Source: Syntrophomonadaceae bacterium (GTDB taxonomy: Bacteria; Bacillota_D; Dethiobacteria; DTU022; PWGO01). Taken from it: a stretch of DNA of 6,532 nt. Of the stretch, positions 1 through 5,529 are shown one piece after another. Numbering within the stretch: the stretch's first letter is position 1; each line of letters begins with the position of its first letter. A model generated the notes under the pieces. That model ran no database searches. It was given only the letters and a program-made list of their open reading frames with translations, and was not told where the DNA came from. A program made the translations under genes and the position numbers. The DNA lies in contig PWGT01000058.1 of the NCBI GenBank assembly GCA_003554535.1, positions 1-6,532 of the forward strand, in the 5' to 3' direction.

Positions 1-227
1 CATCTTCCGAGTTGTCAAGCCGTTTTATCTCGCATATTAAATCTCTTAATGAGAAAATGAATATCCCAACTTTTATTAAAGAGATTAAAGAAGATGACAT
101 CCCGCTTATTGCCAAAAAAATATTGGGTGAAGCTCACCCCAACTATCCAGTACCCAAAATAATGAATGATAATGAATGCCGAGAAATACTATATATGCTT
201 TTGGATCCGAAAAATAATACTAAATAA
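1..227 (+). CDS. Iron-containing alcohol dehydrogenase, C-terminal end (5' part outside window)
   Basis: The frame is open from the left edge (first full codon at base 3) to TAA at 225-227, giving 75 visible codons. A TTG at 12 is an internal Leu codon, not a convincing start: the residues before it continue the family pattern (SSEL-SSRFISHIKSLNEKMNIP). The stretch FISHIKSLNEKMNIP, then IPLIAKKILGEAHPNYPVPKI and a closing ECREILYMLL helix, matches the C-terminal helical domain of group III Fe-dependent alcohol dehydrogenases, which reduce aldehydes or oxidise alcohols with NAD(P) in the cytoplasm. The NAD-binding and metal-ligand residues lie upstream and cannot be checked, so substrate and metal are unknown. 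No clear intrinsic terminator follows the stop. The family call is fairly secure; the specific enzyme is not. Confidence 0.85.
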   Translation, partial: SSELSSRFISHIKSLNEKMNIPTFIKEIKEDDIPLIAKKILGEAHPNYPVPKIMNDNECREILYMLLDPKNNTK

Positions 228-234
228 CCGTTTT

Positions 235-471
235 TTATAAACTTTTCCCCAAAAACTCTTTTGAAGAATTTGCCCAATCCTGCCGCCACCTGTCCGAAAT
301 GAACGATATAATCTCCCCATACTTATTGCAGGATTTATTTTTTACCTGAAGAATATGCACAATAAACACTGTAATCCATCCAGCAAAAGAAAGCCACTTA
401 AATATTTCCATCAACTCTTCAAATTTTTTTTTACCGGAGATGGCTGGGTTTGCACATAATTGGTTATACAT
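235..471 (-). CDS. Doubtful small membrane protein ORF
   Basis: This is a 78-codon minus-strand ORF with an ATG at 471. I do not recognise it. It has a hydrophobic stretch at about residues 27-42 (WLSFAGWITVFIVHIL) that could be one membrane segment, flanked by Lys/Glu-rich sequence and followed by a polar, Trp-containing tail (SDRWRQDWANSSKEF). The bases upstream of the ATG (minus strand, 472-490) contain no good Shine-Dalgarno sequence. The ORF converges with the alcohol dehydrogenase gene, 7 bp apart, and diverges from the remA-like gene. The region is AT-rich, so an open frame of this length can occur by chance. It could be a real small protein, a gene remnant, or noise. Confidence 0.25.
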   Translation of the reverse strand: MYNQLCANPAISGKKKFEELMEIFKWLSFAGWITVFIVHILQVKNKSCNKYGEIISFISDRWRQDWANSSKEFLGKSL

Positions 472-525
472 AAATTGGCTAGGTAAGGGAGCCAGTTATA
501 AAGTGCCAATCCGAAAGGAGTATAT

Positions 526-762
526 ATGGATACATTACATTTTATAAACATTGGCCTGGGTAATATTGTGGCTGCAAACAGGACTGTTGCTATTATAAGT
601 CCAGAATCGGCACCTGCAAAAAGAATAGTTCAAGAAGCCCGTGAAAACGATGCTTTAATAGATGCTACAAAAGGAAGGAAGGCCAGGGCGATAATCGTTA
701 CTGATAGCGGGCAGATAGTGCTTTCTATACTGCAGCCCGAAACGGTTAAAGAGAGGCTATAG
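526..762 (+). CDS. remA: RemA/DUF370-family DNA-binding regulator
   Basis: This 78-residue protein is close to full length for the DUF370/RemA family. Family hallmarks run along its length: [14 protein letters not shown] at the N-terminus (Arg19), [15 protein letters not shown] in the middle, [15 protein letters not shown] (basic residues 49-54) and LSILQPETV near the C-terminus. In Bacillus, RemA forms rings that wrap DNA through conserved arginines and activates biofilm-matrix and osmoprotection genes; any target here is unknown. The start is well supported by AAAGGAG at 514-520, five bases before the ATG. A weak promoter candidate is TTGGCT (475-480) with TATAAA (497-502). In many Firmicutes remA sits beside gmk and rpoZ. 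Here it stands alone, so this may be a paralogue rather than the housekeeping copy. Confidence 0.9.
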   Translation: MDTLHFINIGLGNIVAANRTVAIISPESAPAKRIVQEARENDALIDATKGRKARAIIVTDSGQIVLSILQPETVKERL

Positions 763-835
763 TTAGTTGTTGTAGGAGATCAATTACTTTTCTGTAGAAA
801 TTGCCGTTTAATTATCCGTACCAGTCGGCATATGA

Positions 836-928
836 AAAAAGCTTAACCTGAGTCAGCAATTAACCGTAGATTTAGAAGATGCCTATGGTAAAGATTTGCG
901 GGGCTTGTTTAAGTATGCAAAATTTTAG
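836..928 (+). other. Short unrecognised open frame, possible gene remnant
   Basis: Between an in-frame TGA (833-835) and TAG (926-928) lie 30 sense codons with a protein-like composition, including LTVDLEDAYGKDLRGLFKYA. There is no ATG or GTG, and no Shine-Dalgarno before a usable start. It may be the 3' end of a decayed gene or chance. I cannot assign a family. Confidence 0.15.
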
Positions 929-1073
929 GTGGCAATAATTATAAGTGCTAAAAGAGTAGAGAATTGGTGACAATCGTGTTCCAATATAGAAAATTTTACC
1001 TAGATTCCTTACCCCAAATGATCAAAAAAGGATTCTTTTATCTTACGTGGAATATAAATACAATTAAAGATGT

Positions 1074-1137
1074 ATCAGGGTATAAAATACAATGAGGCCA
1101 GAATACTAAAATGGCAGAATAAAATTGATACCCTGAT
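1074..1137. repeat. Perfect 10-bp inverted repeat with 44-bp loop
   Basis: ATCAGGGTAT (1074-1083) is the exact reverse complement of ATACCCTGAT (1128-1137). The arms flank a TATAAAATACAAT stretch that could hold a -10 element. It could be a pair of regulator half-sites or an RNA stem; no T-run follows, so it is not a terminator. Confidence 0.4.
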
Positions 1138-1142
1138 GAGAA

Positions 1143-1173
1143 TGTGACAATAGGGGCGGAGCAAATTGTCACA
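1143..1173. promoter_or_regulatory. Perfect 9-bp dyad, candidate operator
   Basis: TGTGACAAT (1143-1151) and ATTGTCACA (1165-1173) are exact inverse copies with 13 bp between them, ending 57 bp before the hydrolase start. A third copy of the core GTGACAAT lies upstream at 967-974. The symmetry and position suit a dimeric repressor or activator site. The regulator is unknown and none is encoded nearby. Confidence 0.45.
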
Positions 1174-1202
1174 CTTGGTAGTAAACAGGAAGGAGAATGA
1201 AC

Positions 1203-1229
1203 ATGAGACCTGAGTTTAGGGGGAATTAA
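1203..1229 (+). other. Eight-residue leader mini-ORF before hydrolase
   Basis: ATG at 1203 (or an in-frame ATG at 1197) opens a tiny frame reading MRPEFRGN and ending at TAA 1227-1229, one base before the hydrolase ATG. GAAGGAG (1189-1195) is a strong Shine-Dalgarno seven bases before ATG 1203. AGGGGG (1218-1223), inside the mini-ORF, is the ribosome binding site of the hydrolase itself. Such an arrangement would couple translation of the two frames. It may also be a chance frame. Confidence 0.35.
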
Positions 1230-1230
1230 A

Positions 1231-2190
1231 ATGGCAAAACTTAAATCAGAAGACTCTAAAGATACTTCGCATGAAGATTCATTCAGTTATACCAGGTTGG
1301 ATAAAACTTTTATCAGTCGTGGAGATGCTCTAAAGGCCTGGTTGTATTTGCCGGAAGGCATTATAAAGCCTCCTGTAGTAGTTATGGCGCACGGGTTCGG
1401 CGGTCAGCGCTGGATGCGCCTGCCTGCCTACGCAGAACACTTTGCCTCTAAGGGTATGGCTGTTTTTCTTTTCGATTACCGCGGTTTCAACGACAGTGAA
1501 GGCGAACCGCGTAACTATGTTAATCCGGCACGACATCTTCAGGACTGGGATGCGGCTATCGCATACGTAAAGAAACTGGATATCATCGATGCTCAGCGTA
1601 TGGCACTGTGGGGTACTTCATTCAGCGGAGGCCATGTAATCGTAAAAGCGGCAGAAAATCCCGGGATTAAAGCCGTTATATCCCAGGTTCCCTTTACAGA
1701 CGGCATATCGACATTGTTACACTATATCAGGACAGATCCCATCTTTGCTGTTAAAGGATTTTATCATGGAACGATGGATATACTTTATTCACTTTTTACG
1801 AAAAAGCGCCACAACGTACGTATCGGGGGAAGGCCCGGTGAGCCTTTTGCCATGATGAGCCAACCTGATAACATGGACGGACTGCTCAGTCTTCTGGAAA
1901 TGGAAGAAGAAGAATTTGAAGAAGAAAATTTCTGCCCCGCAAATATTGCTATTATTCTGGGACTTTACAGACCCCTGAGTTATGCAAAAAAAGTAAGCTG
2001 CCCGACACTGATTATCGGTGCTGAAAAAGATAGCCTCTTCCCGCCGGATGGTCCGAAAAAAATGGCGGACATGATGAAAAATGCACGCTATATCAGTTTA
2101 CCTTTGAAACATTTCGATCCCTATGTGGGAGAAACATTTGAAGAGCTGGTGCAGGAAATGAGTGCTTTTTTAAAAACTTATTTAAAGTAA
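1231..2190 (+). CDS. Alpha/beta hydrolase, acetylxylan esterase/YcjY-like
   Basis: This 319-residue cytoplasmic protein has the full alpha/beta-hydrolase layout and no signal peptide. A strand plus oxyanion region reads VVVMAHGFGG (49-58). FLFDYRGFNDSEGEPRN (79-95) is typical of the dienelactone/acetylxylan-esterase-like subgroup. The nucleophile elbow WGTSFSGG (127-134) puts the catalytic Ser at 130. The acid is probably Asp267 in GAEKDSLFPP and the base His294 in LKHFDPY, so the triad looks complete. An acidic run (EMEEEEFEEENF) lies in the central cap region. These enzymes cleave esters or related bonds; the substrate cannot be told from sequence. The ATG has AGGGGG seven bases upstream and may be translationally coupled to the mini-ORF before it. 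A palindromic element begins six bases after the stop. Confidence 0.9.
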   Translation: MAKLKSEDSKDTSHEDSFSYTRLDKTFISRGDALKAWLYLPEGIIKPPVVVMAHGFGGQRWMRLPAYAEHFASKGMAVFLFDYRGFNDSEGEPRNYVNPARHLQDWDAAIAYVKKLDIIDAQRMALWGTSFSGGHVIVKAAENPGIKAVISQVPFTDGISTLLHYIRTDPIFAVKGFYHGTMDILYSLFTKKRHNVRIGGRPGEPFAMMSQPDNMDGLLSLLEMEEEEFEEENFCPANIAIILGLYRPLSYAKKVSCPTLIIGAEKDSLFPPDGPKKMADMMKNARYISLPLKHFDPYVGETFEELVQEMSAFLKTYLK

Positions 2191-2195
2191 GTGCC

Positions 2196-2292
2196 GTAGC
2201 AGGGGGACGGGGTACCTGCTACATGTATGTAGCAAGGGGCCTGTTACTACAGCAGAAAAAGCAATGTAACAGCTACCCCGTCCCCCTGCTAC
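2196..2292. repeat. REP/MITE-like palindromic element, four-way-junction fold
   Basis: A perfect 19-bp stem pairs 2196-2214 (GTAGCAGGGGGACGGGGTA) with 2274-2292. Its 59-nt interior holds two further perfect hairpins: TGCTACAT/ATGTAGCA (2217-2224 with 2227-2234, 2-nt loop) and CTGTTAC/GTAACAG (2241-2247 with 2266-2272). The whole 97-nt unit can fold into a cruciform-like structure. It lacks a terminal T-run, so it is a poor intrinsic terminator. The size and nested hairpins suit a REP/BIME-like or miniature mobile element of the GGGGACGG type; this is inferred from structure only, as one copy is visible. Confidence 0.7.
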
Positions 2293-2329
2293 TATGTAAG
2301 CATATAAAATGAAAGGCAGACATAGGTGA

Positions 2330-2737
2330 ATGATAAAAAAAGGAAAGATGGTGGTTACCGGAGCCGGTTCCGGCCTGGGAAGATCAATTTCACTGGTTTT
2401 TGCCAGGGAGGGATGGGTTGTAGGTGCTGCCGATATTAATCTGGAAACGGCTGAAGAAACGGTTCGGCTGGTCAAAGAAACCGGAGGAAATGCCCTCTCT
2501 TGTTTCGTGGATGTCGTTGATCACACAAGTGTTGAAAAGATTACTGAATACTATTACGAAAAATGGGGCACTGTGGACCTCCTGGTAAACAATGCAGGTA
2601 TTGCCAACGTGGGGATGTGCGGAGATGTAACACCTGATGCCTGGAAACAAATCATCGAGATCAATCAGCTTGGTATGATATACGGTTGCCACAACTTTAT
2701 TCCCCGCATGAAAGAGCATACAGAACTGTCTTCATGA
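2330..2737 (+). pseudogene. Short-chain dehydrogenase/reductase, truncated N-terminal half
   Basis: The frame encodes about 130 residues of a classical SDR followed by a few foreign codons. The NAD(P)-binding TGAGSGLG lies at residues 10-17, an Asp-containing strand GAADIN follows, then VDVVDHTSV, and the NNAG motif with the following helix (LLVNNAGIANVG). SDR homology continues through IEINQLGMIYGCHNFIPRMKEH and stops near 2718. The catalytic Ser-Tyr-x-x-x-Lys segment and the C-terminal half, about 120 residues, are missing, so the product cannot be an active oxidoreductase. After the break the frame reads TELSS into a stop from antisense serpin sequence. Start ATG 2330 fits the family N-terminus, but its ribosome site (AGGTGA, 2324-2329) directly abuts the ATG. 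No stop or frameshift interrupts the SDR part, which suggests a recent break. Confidence 0.85.
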
Positions 2738-3228
2738 GGAAGGAATACGTACATGCCCAGCCGTTCCTCTACACCATAGGGCAAGCGCACCGACTGGAAC
2801 TTACCTTCCTTCTCTAAATAAGGGAATTCTTCTCCATAGTGATGCATGAAGGGCATATCAGTTACATCACCTGCCAGGGCGTGAAAAACATCTTCCCGGG
2901 TATCATCGGGGTCAAAGGGCTCGCTCCAATCCCCCTGGAAATAGACGGTATTGAGCAAGAACAAAGCTGTTTGCGGATCGATGGGATGCTCCACCATCTC
3001 GTCTATCAAGCCGTCGGTTTTATCTTTCACCCACTCATTGATAGTCTCCACCGCTGCCTCTTGGGCAAAGTCTAACTCCCCGGCAGAGGCATGGTAATAA
3101 TCCATGTTGCGCTCCACAAAGTCAGGAGCAAATTCCATATCCTGGCGCATCCACAGAGAATTGGCTATATGCAAAACTACTTCCGGGGAGTGTTTCTCTC
3201 TGTCCGGCAAACCCAGTGCTCCCCAAGG
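2719..3228 (-). pseudogene. Serpin (serine protease inhibitor), internal fragment
   Basis: Reading the minus strand from about 3228 to 2719 gives some 170 codons of serpin core without a stop. Family landmarks appear in order: GALGLPD, LHIANSLWM, VETINEWVKDKTDGLIDEMV, ALFLLNTVYFQGDWSEPF, MPFMHHYGEEFPY and LGMYVFLPHEDSSV. Full serpins are about 350-400 residues. The N-terminal part and the C-terminal third with the reactive-centre loop are absent, so it cannot inhibit a protease. Both ends are abrupt: the right end meets the integrase fragment at about 3220-3230 and the left end meets the SDR fragment at about 2719. Beyond 2719 the open frame continues to 2665 only as antisense of the SDR (MRGIKLWQPYIIPS). 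The likely TTG at 3210 is an internal Leu codon. The fragment is certain; how it arrived is inference. Confidence 0.85.
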
Positions 3229-3610
3229 TAATGATCTAGTATGTGCTAATCCTGATGGAACACCTTACAGAAACACAACCGTATCAAGCTGTTTTAGGTC
3301 GCTAATGAATAGTCACGGATATAGCATAAGGTTCCATGATTTGAGGCATAGCCATGCAACAATTTTGCTGCTGGAGAAAAACTGTCCGGTTAAGATGGTG
3401 TCTGAGAGATTGGGGCATTCCAGCACAGCGTTTACCATGGATGTTTATGTTAACGCACTTTCGTACAATCAGGATGACATATCAAAAGCAATGGAAGATA
3501 TACTGGGTGACAATGATATCATTGATGTGGAACCAAGCAAGAAAGTGGATATGGAACCAGAAGATGTATTATTACCCGAAGAGGTTGTTAGAAATGACGA
3601 TACAAGGTGA
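3227..3610 (+). pseudogene. Tyrosine recombinase/integrase, C-terminal catalytic fragment
   Basis: From about 3227 to TGA 3608-3610 the frame encodes the end of a phage/ICE-type tyrosine integrase. It starts at GNDLVCANPDGTPY, continues with HDLRHSHATILLLE (catalytic Arg and His), then VSERLGHSS (second conserved His) and TMDVYVNAL carrying the nucleophilic Tyr, and ends in an acidic tail. The DNA-binding N-terminus and first part of the catalytic domain, including the first catalytic Arg, are missing. The frame stays open upstream to 3104, but only as antisense of the serpin. A second open frame at 3354-3623 is a shadow. About 200 bp downstream lies a tRNA-Trp 3' fragment, the usual kind of attachment site for this family, so the gene probably belonged to a mobile element inserted there. 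The remnant is not expected to be active. Confidence 0.88.
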
Positions 3611-3734
3611 TGAAAAAGTTTAGTAAAAGTGGAACTTAAGCTGGTAAATATTACCTTTGCTGGATGCCGAAAAATTTTTACCGGATAGCTAGAAAACAGG
3701 GCATACTCCACTAGAAAATGCCAATTACAACAGA

Positions 3735-3784
3735 GCAAAAGCCCACCACTTAAACTATATCAAATCGCCGTGGTGGGCTCTTGC
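3735..3784. terminator. Long hairpin after integrase remnant, probable terminator
   Basis: AGCCCACCAC (3740-3749) pairs perfectly with GTGGTGGGCT (3770-3779), with a 20-nt loop. Four more pairs extend the stem beyond one A-C mismatch (3735-3738 with 3781-3784). Only a short pyrimidine tail (CTCTTGCC) follows the core, so it is a weak intrinsic terminator or another structured site next to the attachment sequence. Confidence 0.5.
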
Positions 3785-3818
3785 CAGTCATTCCGAAGGT
3801 GGAAGTATCTTACATAAA

Positions 3819-3863
3819 TGGCAGGGGAGACAGGACTCGAACCCGCAACCTTCGGCTTTGGAG
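3819..3863 (-). other. 3' fragment of tRNA-Trp(CCA), probable integration (att) site
   Basis: On the minus strand these 45 nt correspond to tRNA positions 32-76. They comprise anticodon loop CTCCAAA (anticodon CCA), 3' anticodon stem GCCGA, variable loop AGGTT, T arm GCGGG-TTCGAGT-CCTGT (a 5-bp stem with two G-U pairs), acceptor strand CTCCCCT, discriminator G and an encoded CCA. Bases before C32 (3864 onward) do not pair with the anticodon stem, and no D arm or 5' acceptor is present. The copy is therefore cut exactly at the anticodon loop. Tyrosine integrases commonly use tRNA 3' ends and leave such duplicated fragments, and an integrase remnant lies 209 bp away. It is not a functional tRNA gene. 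The intact tRNA-Trp is outside the window. Confidence 0.85.
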
Positions 3864-4093
3864 TGGCGTTTTAAGTGATCCAGAAATCACATATATCACA
3901 GAAAGTCCTTTATATTAGGAAATTTGGCAAAAGAACCGTGCGTAATTTTTCAGATTTAGCAAATATCCCAGAAATTTTTTTACCAGGAAGAGTATTTTTT
4001 TTACCAGGCTATGACTCTTGTTTTTATATTGACGCTTAGTATGGTTTAAATTGATAAAAAATGAACAATTAAAGTAAAATATTCAGGATTGGT
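3864..4093. other. Non-coding AT-rich stretch between att fragment and CRISPR leader
   Basis: I see no gene here. It contains a tandem-like motif, T(7-8)ACCAGG, at 3975-3987 and 3995-4008. There is also a short hairpin, GTGAT/ATCAC, just beside the tRNA fragment. Confidence 0.5.
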
Positions 4094-4301
4094 GTAACCT
4101 CTTGACCCCCTAAAAACCGGGGGAGGTTACGGAGAAAGAGCAAATAAAAGAATTATGAAGCAAATTAAAGATAATTGGCCCTAATCAAAATTTGCAATTT
4201 ATGGCAAATTGGTGTAAAATCCCCTTCAAAGATAAAATTTTAATAGGTTACGAAAATTGGCTTTTAAAAAAACTGTGCCCCAGGCCTTGTAGAAGCCGAC
4301 C
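4094..4301 (+). promoter_or_regulatory. CRISPR leader, first copy (leader A)
   Basis: This AT-rich 208-bp stretch ends directly at a CRISPR repeat. It matches 5530-5737 base for base in length, with 16 substitutions and no indels, and that second copy heads a real array. It opens with a dyad, GTAACCTC (4094-4101) and GAGGTTAC (4123-4130), with inner C- and G-tracts. AGGTTACG recurs at 4124-4131 and 4245-4252. The 168 bases from 4171 through the repeat differ at only five positions, while the outer part is more diverged. A GGCTT/AAGCC hairpin beside the repeat in leader B is broken here by a G-to-C change at 4285. It is probably a duplicated leader, possibly still able to direct transcription. 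Confidence 0.85.
4192..4220 (+). promoter_or_regulatory. Predicted sigma-70-type promoter in leader A
   Basis: TTGCAA (4192-4197) and TAAAAT (4215-4220) are 17 bp apart, identical to the promoter predicted in leader B. Transcription would begin near 4227, pass the lone repeat and continue toward the nuclease gene at 4505. Confidence 0.5.
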
Positions 4302-4338
4302 GTAGAAATGGATGCCTCGATTAGTAGAGGATTGAAAC
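4302..4338 (+). CRISPR. Solitary CRISPR repeat behind leader A
   Basis: This 37-nt unit is identical to the array repeat at 5738-5774 except for A instead of G at position 3. It is preceded by a full leader, but no second repeat is found in the 166 bp before the nuclease gene, so it is a leader plus one repeat with no bounded spacer. The CCTC/GAGG stem and the ATTGAAAC tag are intact, so a Cas6-type processing site is preserved. It may be a collapsed array, an unexpanded duplicate, or a specialised crRNA-like unit. Confidence 0.9.
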
Positions 4339-4356
4339 AAACTTAACACTACTCAA

Positions 4357-4440
4357 ATGGCAAATTTCAGAAAAAGTTATGAAGAATCATGTATAATTGA
4401 GCGGATTGATGATGCTATTTCTCTGGACTTAGATGTTTAG
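4357..4440 (+). other. 27-codon open frame after lone repeat, doubtful
   Basis: ATG 4357 opens a frame ending at TAG 4438-4440, beginning MANFRKSYEESCIIERIDD. There is no Shine-Dalgarno before it. It lies between the lone repeat and the nuclease gene. It may be a small protein, a remnant, or chance; I do not recognise it. Confidence 0.2.
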
Positions 4441-4504
4441 TAGCAACATAAATTAATGTTTAACTGAACCTGAAACACTCAATTTTTAAAAAAGAAGGTG
4501 TCTT

Positions 4505-5326
4505 ATGTCTTTATTATCTTTAATGTCGTGGAACATGAACCAGCAACCCTCAAACTGGGAAACGGTTTTAGAATCTGCAGTAGATGTTGCTCTTTTGCAA
4601 GAAGCCAAACCACCTCCCTCATTACTGAGGGATAAGATTGATGCAGATTATGAAGGTATCTGGGGAAAATCTGAAATTGCTTGGGGCGCAGTAGTAGCAG
4701 GCTTATCCAGCCGCATTGATTTTGAACCGATTAAGACTAAAGCTGTAGGGGACAATAACCCGGAAGCTCTATCAGTGTCATATCCGGGAACTTTATCGGC
4801 AGCTTTTGTTCGCATTTTAGAGGCAGGCGAAGAATTTATAATAGCATCTTTATACGCTAAATGGGAGAGGCCGATACAACAAACTCAACCAAACTGGATA
4901 TATGCGGATGCTTCAGTTCATCGGTTGATATCTGATCTCAGTGCTTTAATTGCCAGGCAAAATAATCATAAAATAATTGTAGCAGGCGATCTCAATATTC
5001 TTTACGGTTACGGAGAATACGGTATTGATTATTGGAAGAAACGTTACGATACCGTGTTTGACAGGATGAGTTCTTTAGGACTTCGTTTTATTGGTCCTCA
5101 GGCACCTGATGGGGGAGAACAGGCTTCACCCTGGCCGGACGAGTTGCCGCAAGATAGTCACAACGTGCCTACTTATCGCACAAACCGTGGAAGTAAAGAA
5201 AGACAGTTGGATTTCGTATTTGCATCGGAGAGCATTGCTGACCGATTGTCTGTCCGAGCAGCTAACAATATAGAGGAGTGGGGTCCCAGTGACCACTGTC
5301 GCATTTTTATCGATTTGAAGTATTAA
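4505..5326 (+). CDS. Endonuclease/exonuclease/phosphatase (DNase I-like) family protein
   Basis: This intact 273-residue protein has no signal peptide or membrane segment, and its size is normal for a single EEP domain. The ordered family motifs are SWNMN (Asn10), LLQEA (metal-ligand Glu33), ASLYAKW around Tyr117, AGDLNI (Asp162, Asn164), RQLDFVF (Asp236) and the C-terminal SDH (Asp263, His264). All residues expected for a divalent-metal phosphoesterase are therefore present. EEP enzymes cut DNA, RNA, phosphoinositides or other phosphodiesters, and the sequence does not say which. GAAGGTG (4494-4500) precedes the ATG by four bases. A weak own promoter is possible (TGGACT 4424-4429, CATAAA 4447-4452), and leader A may also drive it. 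It is the only gene between two copies of a CRISPR leader-repeat unit. Whether it works with CRISPR is unknown. Confidence 0.9.
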   Translation: MSLLSLMSWNMNQQPSNWETVLESAVDVALLQEAKPPPSLLRDKIDADYEGIWGKSEIAWGAVVAGLSSRIDFEPIKTKAVGDNNPEALSVSYPGTLSAAFVRILEAGEEFIIASLYAKWERPIQQTQPNWIYADASVHRLISDLSALIARQNNHKIIVAGDLNILYGYGEYGIDYWKKRYDTVFDRMSSLGLRFIGPQAPDGGEQASPWPDELPQDSHNVPTYRTNRGSKERQLDFVFASESIADRLSVRAANNIEEWGPSDHCRIFIDLKY

Positions 5327-5355
5327 AAAAGTATGTACTTATATTTTTTTTATTA

Positions 5356-5390
5356 GGACAGAACAGCTTTAACTTATTTCTGTTTTGTTT
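5356..5390 (+). terminator. Weak hairpin after nuclease gene
   Basis: ACAGAACAG (5358-5366) pairs with CTGTTTTGT (5380-5388) with one G-U pair and a 13-nt loop; two more G-U pairs can extend it. No proper T-run follows, so this is only a possible terminator. A T8 run at 5343-5350 precedes it, and a tiny AAGTA/TACTT hairpin (5329-5340) precedes that run and is another weak candidate. Confidence 0.3.
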
Positions 5391-5529
5391 CAATCCCAAT
5401 TAACAAGATCTTTAAAATGCTTGTTTAACAATTTTGGAGATATTCTTTTTAATACCTACACCTTACACGGGGTGCTTGTCAGACTATAAAGAAAATATGA
5501 ACACAAACATAGAATTGCACAAAAACAGA
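5391..5529. other. Short AT-rich spacer before leader B
   Basis: I see no gene. At its left edge, GTTTCAATCC (5387-5396) equals the reverse complement of the last ten bases of the CRISPR repeat. Confidence 0.3.

Larger units (their letters stand above)
929..1230. other. Intergenic region upstream of hydrolase
   Basis: No convincing gene longer than a mini-ORF is visible. The stretch contains an octamer GTGACAAT at 967-974, two inverted repeats (1074-1137 and 1143-1173) and the mini-ORF at 1203-1229. A weak promoter candidate is TTAAAG (1064-1069) with TACAAT (1088-1093) at 18-bp spacing. This is probably the regulatory region of the hydrolase gene. Confidence 0.5.

Noticed and set aside
1330..1536. 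Minus-strand frame inside the alpha/beta hydrolase
   Set aside because: Antisense shadow of a gene with complete catalytic motifs; no recognisable protein.
2196..2292. Calling the palindrome a hydrolase terminator
   Set aside because: The stem is strong but no T-run follows and the loop is large and itself structured; a repeat element fits better.
2182..2719. Two minus-strand frames across the palindromic element and the SDR
   Set aside because: Antisense of the SDR fragment and the palindrome; composition and position fit shadows.
2839..3075. Plus-strand frame inside the serpin fragment
   Set aside because: Antisense of clear serpin coding sequence; no family features.
3104..3226. Treating ATG/alternative starts near 3104 as the real integrase start
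   Set aside because: Residues encoded here are antisense of the serpin; integrase homology begins only near 3227.
3354..3738. Overlapping frames on both strands at the integrase end
   Set aside because: Out-of-frame shadows of the fragment that carries the catalytic Arg, His and Tyr motifs.
3819..3863. Calling a functional tRNA gene
   Set aside because: Only positions 32-76 are present; the D arm, 5' acceptor and 5' anticodon stem are missing.
5091..5273. Second plus-strand frame within the EEP gene
   Set aside because: Shadow frame; the long frame carries all EEP motifs.
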